DNA of 64,000 nt from Candidatus Poseidoniales archaeon (GTDB taxonomy: Archaea; Thermoplasmatota; Poseidoniia; Poseidoniales; Poseidoniaceae), in NCBI GenBank assembly GCA_003602415.1, contig QQSK01000001.1, positions 1,353 to 65,352 of the forward strand, given 5' to 3'. Below the pieces are notes generated by a model that ran no database searches, was not told the DNA's origin, and saw only the letters and a program-made list of their open reading frames with translations. Positions 54,585 through 63,235 of this stretch are shown here, piece after piece. The translations under genes and the position numbers were made by a program. How positions within the stretch are numbered: the first letter of the stretch is position 1; each line of letters starts with the position of its first letter.

Positions 54585-55307
54585 ATGCTGAATGTCAGTG
54601 GATTAACCAAATCATTTGGATCTGGAGATAACAAATTACAGGTGCTAAAAGGCATCGAGATGGAGATTAAGAGTGGCGAGTTAGTTGCCTTAATGGGTCC
54701 TTCTGGATGTGGAAAATCCACTTTGTTGAATATTATCGGTGGCTTGCTACCAGGAGATTCTGGTAGCATCGAATTGAATGGTCGCAATTATGGTTTGAAA
54801 AATCCATCATCCGTAGTGGATGTCAGAAGGAGCCTTGTAGGGTGGATTTTCCAAGATTTCCATCTTCTCGACCATCTTTCTGCTCTCGATAATGTCGCTA
54901 TGGCACTCGAAATCTCAGGTGTTCCAAGTAAAGAGGCTGAAAAAAGAGCGATGTTAGCTCTTGAAAAAGTCAATCTTGCTGACAGAATGCACCATATTCC
55001 AGATCAATTATCTGGTGGACAACAGCAAAGGGTAGCCATTGCAAGAGCAATTGCAGGGCACCGTCCAATTTTGTTAGCGGATGAGCCTACAGGAAATCTC
55101 GATATTTCTTCGGGCGCAGAAGTTTTGCAACTTTTCAAAGATCTTTGTCACGACAAAGAAAATCCAATTTCGATTCTAATGGTTACTCACGACCCAGAAT
55201 TAGCATCTAACGCAGATAGAATGCTATTGCTTAGAGATGGTAAAACAGAGGCTTCTGATATCCGTTCTGCATGGGGCCTAGATGAAGAAGGAGGCGAGGA
55301 AGAATGA
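54585..55307 (+). CDS. ABC transporter ATPase (MacB/LolD family)
   Basis: A 240-aa ATPase. Walker A GPSGCGKST (residues 38-46), Q-loop in WIFQDFHLL, signature LSGGQQQR (about 142-149), Walker B ILLADEP (about 162-168) with catalytic Glu, and the H-loop in MVTHDPE are all intact. The family powers MacB-like mechanotransmission complexes or lipoprotein release, not classical import. The stop overlaps the permease ATG (ATGA), so the two are coupled. A TATA-like element near 54541 lies 40 nt upstream of the ATG. Confidence 0.93.
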   Translation: MLNVSGLTKSFGSGDNKLQVLKGIEMEIKSGELVALMGPSGCGKSTLLNIIGGLLPGDSGSIELNGRNYGLKNPSSVVDVRRSLVGWIFQDFHLLDHLSALDNVAMALEISGVPSKEAEKRAMLALEKVNLADRMHHIPDQLSGGQQQRVAIARAIAGHRPILLADEPTGNLDISSGAEVLQLFKDLCHDKENPISILMVTHDPELASNADRMLLLRDGKTEASDIRSAWGLDEEGGEEE

Positions 55308-58300
55308 GTGACGATGTCAAAGACCTAACTCCTGAGGACTTTTCAAAAGATAGAGGAAGAATTAGTCGCCTCAAGCACAAAGTCGTCGAATTGCCTAGCA
55401 GACTACGATTGGCTAGTGTAGGTGCATGGAGAGGTAAAGAAAGAGGCCTTGCAGTTATTGCAGGTGTATTTCTAGCCTCTCTGGTAATCACGACTGTATT
55501 GGCATATGGTGTTGGGCTATCTCAGTTATTCTTTGAAGAATCTCTCGATTCTGAGCCATTCGATGCTAAGATTGAGTATGCTCGAACCCCTGTTGAAAAT
55601 TCAACTGGTTGGTCTAACAATACCACTACTATGACCAGTGTGTGTGATGAATTATTGGATGAATTTTCTGAATTCAATGATTGTACCTTAGTTCTAGGTA
55701 GACAGGGGATTCACAGTGGTGGATTTTTCAATCGTGAATTCGTAGTTGCACAACCACTTGAAATGCGTGCGATTACTGATGATGCTAATCCATATTGGTC
55801 CAATGTAACATTCGATTATCCCGAAGCAGATGCAAACGGCCCTCCTATCTCAGACATGCGAGCAATTCGTTTCTTGGGACCAAACGCATTTGATGGAGAG
55901 CTAGCAGATCGTTTGGGTGCAAATATTATCCCTGGTCTAGGAGAATGGCCTTCTCCTGAAAATATGACTGCGAATAGAGGAATTATTCTTCCTTCGACAA
56001 TTGCTAGTGAAGCACAGGCTAATGTTGGAGATGTATTAGATTCGCTAACCTTTGTCTATGTTGTTGACGAATCTACATTGGTTGAAGGCACGATTACAGA
56101 AGAAAATTGTGCTGGTGAAATCACTCCCGAAAACAATGAGATGTTGTACTGTAGGATGTCGATGACAGTTGAAAATCTTACAGTGATGGGAATTTATGAG
56201 CCATGGGATTTCGGAAACCCAACACTACCTTTCAATCCTATTTTTGCAACTTGGACCGCTCTTGATGAAACCGATAGAGGTATCTTGATGGATAACGATC
56301 ACATGTATCTTGGCGTAACTATCGATAGAGGTCAGTTACCCACATCTTCAACGGCAGATGCTGAAGATTGGTTAGAAGATTTAGGAACTCGAGTACAAGA
56401 TGGAAATTATACCGATGAAGGTGTAGAATTGTATTATACAGATATCGTATCTGGAACGATAACTTTCCTGAATATCTTCCTTGGGCTGATTCAGATATTT
56501 GATTACATAATCATGATTCCAATCGTTTTCCTTTCTATCGCTGTACTAATCTACGGCCTTGTACTATCTCTGGAACAAAGAAGAAGAGAAGTTAGCATCC
56601 ATCGAGTAATAGGAGCAGATGCCAAAACACTGCAGGGCATGGTGTTACTGGAATTATTTGTGATGTCTACTGTAGCATGGTTAATCGGATATTTACTTGC
56701 TCTTGCAGCGGTACCAATTGTTCTTTCAGCAGTTGGATTTATGGAGTTTAGAACAGGTGATTTCGATGTCACTCCGACACTTGGAATTGGTGAGACATTA
56801 TTCACAGCGGTAACAACTCTTGGTCTAGCCCTTCTATTTGGTCGAAGTCGCGCACGTGACTTCATCGAACTTGAAATTGAAGAAGGGGTCAAGAAAACAA
56901 CAACAAAATCCCGACCAAAGCGTTGGTTGCATTGGGTTGCATTCTTGTTTGGAATGTTGGCTGTTACAGACGCTTGGCTAGAGATGAATGGTAGTGAAGA
57001 TGGAATTATCTCCAACTTCTTTTTGGAAGGTCTAATCGCAATTTTTGGTCCATTTGCATTATGGATTGGAGGGGCATTACTACTCGGAGTAATAGGTGCC
57101 AAAGGCCCACAAATTATGCAACTAATCTTCGGCAGATCACCTTTGCTAAATGATGTAAAGAGAGGACTCAAAGGTTCAGGTTCCACAGAATCTGTCAATA
57201 GATTAGCGGTAATTATGATCTTAACATTGTCAATTGTAACTCTAGCTGCCGTGCAAGGATATACAGGGACATTGGTCGATGAGAAAACAGTGGATGCAAC
57301 AGTAGGTTCTGATTTGCAGATTACTTTCGAGCAAAATTTCAATGAATCCGAATTGATTTCTATCGTTAATGAATTCTCAGACGACGATGTGATTCCAATC
57401 GCAACAAGTGTGCCTCAAATTGCAATTGCAGATTCGCGAGGCGGAGATAGTTTGCAGACATTTGTTCTGTTTGACAATAATGATGACGTGTTGAAGTGGA
57501 GCGAGCAAGCATTGCCAGGAGATGATATTTCAGATGCATTAACAGCTTATCGAAACGGTGGATTCAGTGCAGGTCCTGATGCAGCATATTCTCTTGACCT
57601 TCCTGGTTCTGATCGTGGCGGAGATGAAAACAGGTTAGACGATGTACTACTCAAAGAATCTGATGATAAATCAGAAACTATTACTTTCGTTTGGGAAAGC
57701 ATTGAGTTTAATTTCACAACAGGAGGCTCAACTGAAAGCGACCCTCTCGCTCTATTCAATTCCTACGCCCTTTTGATGGAAGGAGACTGGTCTGGACTCA
57801 ATTTATCTGGGCAGGACTTGAACGAACGTGATTTGGGGCGTGTGGACTTAACAGGTTCTAATTTCTCAGGTGCAGACCTATCTGGAGTCAACTTCAGTGA
57901 ATCAATTTTGGTTGGGGTAGATTTGAGTGGAGCCGATTTGAGTGGAGCAAATCTTGAAAACGCAATCATCGTCAATTTCGGTGGCGGTTCTCTCGAAAAC
58001 GCAAACTTCACAGATGCTAATTTGGCAGGAGCGTTCGGATTATTCGACCTAAATTCATCTATTGTGAACAACGCGACTTGTCCTGATAGATCTAACGGCA
58101 ATGACACATTGTGTTCATCTGGTCCTAGTTTGATACCTCCTCCTCTAGCAGGAGATTTGTTCTTGGAAGGTACCAAAGTAACAATCATTGTAACACCATA
58201 TTTGACACAGATGTATTACATGGGAGTTCACGAATACTTACCAGGAGTTAGTTCTCCAACAATCGAGAATACATTGATAATTGGTGAATCAAATTGGCGG

Positions 58301-58924
58301 CAGTTGATAGGCCAAGATGCGGCAGACAACTATTCTTCAACAACTTGGATTGTTCGTGTAGATGGAGTTTCAGGAGATGATTTGGAATCTCTAGCCTCTC
58401 AACTTGAGGCTGATTCGCGTGTTTCTACCGTTATTGATTGGTCGAGTAGCCACAAAGAAGTTGAGAGAAATGGCGGTTTGATTTTCGGAACACCTGGGCT
58501 ACTATCGCTCCAATTCGTTGTTGCTAGTGTTGCTGCGATTGCTTCCAGTTTCGTATTCTTGTCTTTGGTGCTAAATCAAAGACAGAAGGAATTAGCTGTG
58601 CTTCAAGCAATAGGTGCTTCTCCAAATCAGATATATCGATTAGTTCTATTCGAAATCTTATCCATTGTAATCGTTTCAATGGCTTTAGGAATTGTATTGG
58701 GTGTGGGACTTGCTCTTTCATTCAATGGATTCTTTGACGTATTTGGATTCATTTTCCAGATATTCATAGGTTCTAGCACAACAATAGATAGAACTCTAGT
58801 CTATCCGTGGACCCAGATTATTTTGGTTTCATTTGCTGTATTCTCAGCGGTTGTTCTGTCACTATTGCTGACGACCAGACGTGCCTTGACTTCAGACTTA
58901 GCAAGTGTTCTAAAGGGGGAGTAA
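55304..58924 (+). CDS. Giant FtsX/MacB-like ABC permease with an extracytoplasmic pentapeptide-repeat insert
   Basis: A 1206-aa protein. Helix 1 lies near residues 45-68 (VIAGVFLASLVITTVLAYGVG) and is followed by a large outer domain (about 70-380) with several Cys. A three-helix FtsX core follows (about 388-520; VSIHRVIGADAKTLQGMVLL is the coupling segment), then two extra helices, and a second half with helix LAVIMILTLSIVTLAAVQGY, a second outer domain and a terminal three-helix FtsX core (VLQAIGASPNQIYRLVLFE). The second outer domain contains tandem pentapeptide repeats (about 832-912: DLTGSNFSGADLSGVNFS, DLSGADLSGANLENA). Such repeats fold as a right-handed square helix. Overlaps the ATPase gene by 4 nt, and a second ATPase follows directly. 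Substrate unknown; lipoprotein or peptide handling is possible. Confidence 0.9.
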   Translation: MSDDVKDLTPEDFSKDRGRISRLKHKVVELPSRLRLASVGAWRGKERGLAVIAGVFLASLVITTVLAYGVGLSQLFFEESLDSEPFDAKIEYARTPVENSTGWSNNTTTMTSVCDELLDEFSEFNDCTLVLGRQGIHSGGFFNREFVVAQPLEMRAITDDANPYWSNVTFDYPEADANGPPISDMRAIRFLGPNAFDGELADRLGANIIPGLGEWPSPENMTANRGIILPSTIASEAQANVGDVLDSLTFVYVVDESTLVEGTITEENCAGEITPENNEMLYCRMSMTVENLTVMGIYEPWDFGNPTLPFNPIFATWTALDETDRGILMDNDHMYLGVTIDRGQLPTSSTADAEDWLEDLGTRVQDGNYTDEGVELYYTDIVSGTITFLNIFLGLIQIFDYIIMIPIVFLSIAVLIYGLVLSLEQRRREVSIHRVIGADAKTLQGMVLLELFVMSTVAWLIGYLLALAAVPIVLSAVGFMEFRTGDFDVTPTLGIGETLFTAVTTLGLALLFGRSRARDFIELEIEEGVKKTTTKSRPKRWLHWVAFLFGMLAVTDAWLEMNGSEDGIISNFFLEGLIAIFGPFALWIGGALLLGVIGAKGPQIMQLIFGRSPLLNDVKRGLKGSGSTESVNRLAVIMILTLSIVTLAAVQGYTGTLVDEKTVDATVGSDLQITFEQNFNESELISIVNEFSDDDVIPIATSVPQIAIADSRGGDSLQTFVLFDNNDDVLKWSEQALPGDDISDALTAYRNGGFSAGPDAAYSLDLPGSDRGGDENRLDDVLLKESDDKSETITFVWESIEFNFTTGGSTESDPLALFNSYALLMEGDWSGLNLSGQDLNERDLGRVDLTGSNFSGADLSGVNFSESILVGVDLSGADLSGANLENAIIVNFGGGSLENANFTDANLAGAFGLFDLNSSIVNNATCPDRSNGNDTLCSSGPSLIPPPLAGDLFLEGTKVTIIVTPYLTQMYYMGVHEYLPGVSSPTIENTLIIGESNWRQLIGQDAADNYSSTTWIVRVDGVSGDDLESLASQLEADSRVSTVIDWSSSHKEVERNGGLIFGTPGLLSLQFVVASVAAIASSFVFLSLVLNQRQKELAVLQAIGASPNQIYRLVLFEILSIVIVSMALGIVLGVGLALSFNGFFDVFGFIFQIFIGSSTTIDRTLVYPWTQIILVSFAVFSAVVLSLLLTTRRALTSDLASVLKGE

Positions 58925-58926
58925 GT

Positions 58927-59901
58927 ATGAATGATATGATTTTAGAAGCAGATGGAATATATCATGTGTATGAATCCAAGGCTGAAGATGGAAATGTAGT
59001 TGCCCTGCGTGGCCTACATATCAGTATGAAAGCGGGTGAAGCAATCGCAGTTGTTGGCCCCTCAGGTTCAGGTAAATCCACCCTGATGAAATGTTTAGGT
59101 GGACTGATGAAAGCTAGCGCAGGCTCAGTGAGTTTGGATGGCAAAAATATGACTAGATTAACCGGACAAGAATTGGTCGAACTTCGTCAGAAAACAGTAT
59201 CGTTCATTTTCCAAGAAGGTAACCTGTTGCCTGACCTCAATGCTAGAGATAATGTTGCTCAACCTTTACGCCATCAAGGTGTTTCTTCAAAGAAAGCCCT
59301 CGCTATTGCTGATAAGATGCTAGAAAGATTGGGTATGGGCCATCGTGGTCATGCAATCCCTGCATTACTTAGTGGTGGTGAACAACAAAGAGTAGCAATC
59401 GCACGTGCACTTATCACTCAGCCACGATTAATATTGGCAGACGAACCAACAGGAGCTTTAGATCCAGTTACTAGTCGAGAAGTTTTAGCCCTGTTCAAAG
59501 ATTTACACGAAAATGATGGAGTGTCTTTCCTAATCGTAACTCATTCCAAAGAAGTTGCAGCATTTGCAGATCGTTCTTTAGAGTTACGCGATGGAAGATT
59601 TGTTGCAGAGCATGGAACAAATGTGGACGTTGAAGACCTGAGTAAAGATAGAGAGTTGATTATCGACGAAACTGGGACGGTCACATTGCCACCTGATTTG
59701 TTAATCCGATTAGGAGGCGCAGGAAGGTATACTGTAGGAAATATCAACAGCGGATATATTTCTTTGCAGGGAGAGTCTGTAGATTCAATCGGTAAGATGG
59801 AATTAGCCTCAAATTGCCCAGCATGTAAACACGATTACGGAGATAGCGATGATCAGTTATGCCCGTCCTGTGGTTCATCTAGGCCGATGGTGGAGGTCTG
59901 A
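58927..59901 (+). CDS. ABC transporter ATPase (MacB/LolD family) with C-terminal zinc ribbon
   Basis: A 324-aa ATPase. The start at 58927, 2 nt after the permease stop, removes a spurious 40-residue upstream extension. Walker A GPSGSGKST (45-53), Q-loop FIFQEGNLL, signature LSGGEQQR (about 147-154), Walker B LILADEP and the H-loop IVTHSKE are intact. After the ATPase domain there is an extra domain of about 90 residues, ending in a zinc ribbon CPACKHDYG...CPSCGSS near residues 297-320. The two ATPases of this operon probably pair as a heterodimer on the single large permease; the added domain could be a regulatory dock. Confidence 0.92.
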   Translation: MNDMILEADGIYHVYESKAEDGNVVALRGLHISMKAGEAIAVVGPSGSGKSTLMKCLGGLMKASAGSVSLDGKNMTRLTGQELVELRQKTVSFIFQEGNLLPDLNARDNVAQPLRHQGVSSKKALAIADKMLERLGMGHRGHAIPALLSGGEQQRVAIARALITQPRLILADEPTGALDPVTSREVLALFKDLHENDGVSFLIVTHSKEVAAFADRSLELRDGRFVAEHGTNVDVEDLSKDRELIIDETGTVTLPPDLLIRLGGAGRYTVGNINSGYISLQGESVDSIGKMELASNCPACKHDYGDSDDQLCPSCGSSRPMVEV

Positions 59902-59903
59902 GT

Positions 59904-60191
59904 TTGAGATTTTTCCAAATTTCTGGAATTCTAGAAACGATATCTACAATTTCCCTTTTCTTTATTGCAATGCCAATGAAGTACATTGGCGGTGATGAAA
60001 CGTTGGTCAAAATTATTGGGCCAATACATGGTGGATTATTCATCCTGTACATCGCCTTAGTCTGGTGGGAACAGCGTCAAGGTAGAATGAATTTCAGTTT
60101 GTCCCTAAAGGCTATGCTTGCTGCTATACCTCCAGGCGGCCCGATTTGGTTTGATAGGAAATACCTCAATAATTCAGAAGCGAAATCGTGA
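59904..60191 (+). CDS. DUF3817-family membrane protein
   Basis: A 95-aa protein with about three helices. It shows the pattern of DUF3817 proteins: LETISTISLFFIAMPMKYIGG, then GPIHGGLFILYIALVWW, then a Pro/Gly-rich end PPGGPIWFDRKY. Its function is unknown; members occur beside transporters in many bacteria. The start is a TTG at 59904 with GGAGG upstream inside the end of the ATPase gene, so it is translated with the ABC operon. Confidence 0.75.
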   Translation: MRFFQISGILETISTISLFFIAMPMKYIGGDETLVKIIGPIHGGLFILYIALVWWEQRQGRMNFSLSLKAMLAAIPPGGPIWFDRKYLNNSEAKS

Positions 60192-60236
60192 AAATATAGG
60201 CGGTAAAACAAACTAATAGTTCCCTAAACCAGTTTC

Positions 60237-62162
60237 ATGGCCAACGTATGGGTAGTCGATTCTAACTGTTTCATTCACGTTGGTTCAATGGCAAGAGAAG
60301 GATTTCTCAATGACGTTGAGAAGGTTCTCGAATCCGAAAATTCAGGGCTGTATGTCACTCCTGGTGTACATGGAGAAATCAAGACAGTCAGATTTCAAAG
60401 ATGGCCAGGTCAGCCCAACCTTCTGGATGAGATTAGAGAATTGGTCATTACAGTACCTGTCGATGAAGCAGAGGTAAAGGCGCTGGCTCAACATATTGGG
60501 GAAAAAGCATCACCTCAAGATGTGGATTTATCATTGATGATTCTAGGCTCGAAACTTGCTCATGAAGGCCACAAAGTAACTCTAGTATCAGACGATTACA
60601 AAATGACAACCACTGGAGAAAAAGTAAACCTCAATTTTGAAACCTGTCCACCTTCAACGTTCTTACAACGTCTAGCAGATATGGGTAACAATAGCCAAAG
60701 ATCCAGATTGCGCAGTCTTTCTAGAAGGGTTAGAGCAGCTGAAATGAAGTATGCAATTAGTCGAGCAGGACAATATGATATTCAGAAGAAATTGACTTGG
60801 ATGGTCGACTCATTATTGTCTACTAGAATTGCTTTAGCGGAAGAGGTTGATGACAATTCAGAGCCAGATGAAGGAAGGTTAATTTCTGCACTTATTCGCT
60901 CGATTAGAGGAGAGAAGGTGAAGAAATCTTCTCTCAACAAGTTAGGTTCATTGCCCGATGTTTGCGCACCGGTTTCAAAACTTGATGAGCACCTTTCAAC
61001 ATTAACTTCATCTGGGAATTTGGATGACATTAAATTGACTTACGACCAATCTACTGAATTGCTAAGTGAAATATTGGAAACCACAGGGTTGGGTCTTTCA
61101 CCACTCGGAGAGGAATTAGCTGAAATCGCTCATAGAGCCATGGCAGGTTATCTTTATCGAATGGAATCTGCATTAGGAATGCTTGCAAGGATGTCTGGTA
61201 ATTTGAAATTATCACGCCTTCATCTGTCGAGAGCGTTATACAATGCGACATTGGTCAATGACATCGGTGCAGAAATGCGAGCAATGCATCAACTTGGTCT
61301 ATTGGCGCTTGCTGCAAAGAATTGGAACCGTGCGGCTAAATTATTCGAAGCAGCAGATCGCCAATCTCAGACAATCGACAGCAATAGATTATCTCACCTT
61401 GTTTTAGCAAGTGTTGCACGTCATATCGATGGAGACGAAGAACTTGCTAAGTCACATCTAAAAGCAGCAAATTCAATTGTTTCTTCAAACAAACCAATGG
61501 CTACAGAAATTCTTACTTCGGTAGGAAATTCATTATTGGCGATCGATTGTCCAGGACTCGCAATTGAAATTATTGACGAAGCGATGGAGTGCGCTATTGA
61601 AGTTGGTTTGAATGATGAGTTGGAATTATTGGCAGAAACTCTCCTTCTTGCTAATACTGCTTTGACCATTAAACAGCAATCGCAATACAAAGGATTACGA
61701 CTTCTACTGGATGATTTGAATACGATTTCAAAAGAGGTGGCCGAGGAGTTTGAATCAAAGATTTCAGACATCGATGAGAAAGCAGAATCACTTTCCAAAC
61801 CTTTAGATGAAACATGGAAAGAATGGCAAGATGCATCCAAATTGGTTCCAACCAATTCATCACTAACGGTAGTTAGAATAGATGAAGATGATAATGGGAG
61901 GGCACTCATTATTTCGCATCATCCCGATATTGGCTCAATTGGTCTATGGCTTCCAGACGGAGGCATTGAAGCGGCTCCTGGTAACACGATTGAAATACAT
62001 GGAAGTAGAATTAAGGTGGCTCCTCCAACCAAGGAATTCCAAGAGTCTCACAACATCAGGGGAATCGTTGCAGTAGAAAACCCAGAAGCGATTTCTTTCA
62101 TTGCTAAGGCAAATGAAATTCTAGACGATGAAGATGAAAATGAAATCTCAACTAATCAGTAG
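60237..62162 (+). CDS. PIN-domain protein fused to helical (TPR-like) repeats
   Basis: A 641-aa protein. Residues 1-140 form a PIN nuclease fold: VWVVDSNCFIHVG with the first Asp, EIKTVRF with an acidic residue, ASPQDVDLSLMILGSKL and VTLVSDDYKM with further Asp residues. The middle (about 150-510) is alpha-helical with TPR-like pairs (LGLLALAAKNWNRAAKLFEAADRQS). The C-terminal 100 residues are a beta-rich domain not recognised. PIN domains cleave RNA; here no antitoxin partner is adjacent, so a processing or quality-control role is more likely. AAAATATA about 45 nt upstream of the ATG fits a promoter. Confidence 0.85.
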   Translation: MANVWVVDSNCFIHVGSMAREGFLNDVEKVLESENSGLYVTPGVHGEIKTVRFQRWPGQPNLLDEIRELVITVPVDEAEVKALAQHIGEKASPQDVDLSLMILGSKLAHEGHKVTLVSDDYKMTTTGEKVNLNFETCPPSTFLQRLADMGNNSQRSRLRSLSRRVRAAEMKYAISRAGQYDIQKKLTWMVDSLLSTRIALAEEVDDNSEPDEGRLISALIRSIRGEKVKKSSLNKLGSLPDVCAPVSKLDEHLSTLTSSGNLDDIKLTYDQSTELLSEILETTGLGLSPLGEELAEIAHRAMAGYLYRMESALGMLARMSGNLKLSRLHLSRALYNATLVNDIGAEMRAMHQLGLLALAAKNWNRAAKLFEAADRQSQTIDSNRLSHLVLASVARHIDGDEELAKSHLKAANSIVSSNKPMATEILTSVGNSLLAIDCPGLAIEIIDEAMECAIEVGLNDELELLAETLLLANTALTIKQQSQYKGLRLLLDDLNTISKEVAEEFESKISDIDEKAESLSKPLDETWKEWQDASKLVPTNSSLTVVRIDEDDNGRALIISHHPDIGSIGLWLPDGGIEAAPGNTIEIHGSRIKVAPPTKEFQESHNIRGIVAVENPEAISFIAKANEILDDEDENEISTNQ

Positions 62163-62376
62163 ATTCAGCATCTTCTTTCAGTTTGAAACTTGCAGGACAG
62201 GTATTAACTCCAAACACTTTGTAAAACGGACACCATCCAAATACTGAGGTTGTTACGCTCCATACTCCGAAAATCAAGAAGATGATTTCCCAATTTGCAC
62301 TTGCAATATAGTCAAACAGAACCACTCCCAAACCTGTGAGTAATCTGACAACTCTATCAATAATGCCGATATTCAG
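62152..62376 (-). CDS. DUF2892 (YgaP-type) membrane protein with a non-standard start
   Basis: A 74-residue frame, too short for most ORF lists. It begins at a CTG (62376-62374) and reads NIGIIDRVVRLLTGLGVV, then NWEIIFLIFGVWSVTTSVFG, then WCPFYKVFGVNTC. This is the two-helix DUF2892/YgaP transmembrane domain with its conserved Cys-Pro and terminal Cys. No ATG, GTG or TTG exists between the upstream stop and the first helix; GAGGGA sits 5 nt before the CTG. The 3' end overlaps the convergent PIN gene by 11 nt. It fills what would otherwise be a 333-nt gap. Confidence 0.75.
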   Translation of the reverse strand: MNIGIIDRVVRLLTGLGVVLFDYIASANWEIIFLIFGVWSVTTSVFGWCPFYKVFGVNTCPASFKLKEDAESTD

Positions 62377-62463
62377 AGTCTTCCCTCACTGCGATTTTAT
62401 CAACCTCACTTATGAATCAATGTTATTTCCCACGGTGAAATGCTCTCAATTGAATACGAACAG

Positions 62464-62475
62464 TAGTATAAATAC
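62464..62475 (+). promoter_or_regulatory. TATA box (TAGTATAAATAC) of the SDR gene
   Basis: A strong archaeal TATA box centred about 26 nt before the ATG at 62496, with purine-rich bases (GAACAG) just upstream as a possible B-recognition element. At that distance the transcript would start at or next to the ATG, giving a leaderless mRNA, which agrees with the lack of a ribosome binding site. Confidence 0.65.
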
Positions 62476-62495
62476 AAACAAATCGACGAAATTCT

Positions 62496-63227
62496 ATGAG
62501 TAAGTCATTTTTGATTATTGGAGGCAGTAGTGATATTGCAATGTCTGTTACAGAACTGCTATTGTCTGATGGACACAAGGTAACTATGTTGGTAAGAGAC
62601 ATCTCAAGAGTTGAAGAATTAAAATCCAAGGGAGTAAAAATTGTTCAAGGAGATGCCCTAGATCAAGAAGTGATGTCTGAAGCGATATCTCTCGCTTTAG
62701 AGTCCGGAGGAGGTGCCATTTCAGGGGTATCTCATCTAGTTGGTTCTATCTCGATAAGACCCCCACATGCACTCGCTCTTGACGCGTTCAATGAGGTAAT
62801 TACAACCAATCTATCCAGTGCCTTCCTCACTCTTTCCATGTGTGGAAAAGCCATGCTGAAAATGGGGGGAGGCAGGATGGTATTCACCTCAAGCGTTGCA
62901 GGTAGCCTTGGTTTGGTAAATCATGAAGCGATTGCAGCAGCAAAAGGTGGAGTCGAGTCAATGGTTCGCTCCGCTGCAGCAACATATGCAAAGAGGGGAA
63001 TAAGGGTCAATGCGGTTGCACCTGGGCTAACCGATACTAGACTCGCAGCAACCATTCTTCGCTCTGATGCAATGAGAGAAGCATCAGCAAATATGATCCC
63101 ACTGAAGAGGATAAACGAAGCTGAAGAGATTGCAACTAGCATTCATTGGCTTCTGACCGGTGCTCCAGACAACTTCACAGGACAGGTAATGCACCTCGAT
63201 GGTGGAATGTCTCAAATTTTAGCTTGA
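62496..63227 (+). CDS. Short-chain dehydrogenase/reductase family protein with altered active site
   Basis: A 243-aa Rossmann protein. The nucleotide loop is GGSSDIAMS, Asn is present in ITTNLSSAF, and the catalytic Ser in FTSSVAGS. The usual YxxxK is replaced by IAAAK within NHEAIAAAKGG, so the catalytic Tyr is Ile. The end APGLTDTRLA and GQVMHLDGGMS are typical. It may therefore bind NAD(P) without classical carbonyl reduction or use another acid. The stop is 8 nt from the Rieske gene ATG, which suggests a joint function. Confidence 0.88.
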   Translation: MSKSFLIIGGSSDIAMSVTELLLSDGHKVTMLVRDISRVEELKSKGVKIVQGDALDQEVMSEAISLALESGGGAISGVSHLVGSISIRPPHALALDAFNEVITTNLSSAFLTLSMCGKAMLKMGGGRMVFTSSVAGSLGLVNHEAIAAAKGGVESMVRSAAATYAKRGIRVNAVAPGLTDTRLAATILRSDAMREASANMIPLKRINEAEEIATSIHWLLTGAPDNFTGQVMHLDGGMSQILA

Positions 63228-63235
63228 GTGATAAC

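Noticed and set aside
58807-58926. Upstream extension of the second ABC ATPase
   Set aside because: It overlaps the C-terminus of the permease in another frame; the ATG at 58927 directly follows the permease stop.
60237-60660. Toxin-antitoxin module for the PIN domain
   Set aside because: No small antitoxin-like gene precedes it, and the protein is far longer than VapC.
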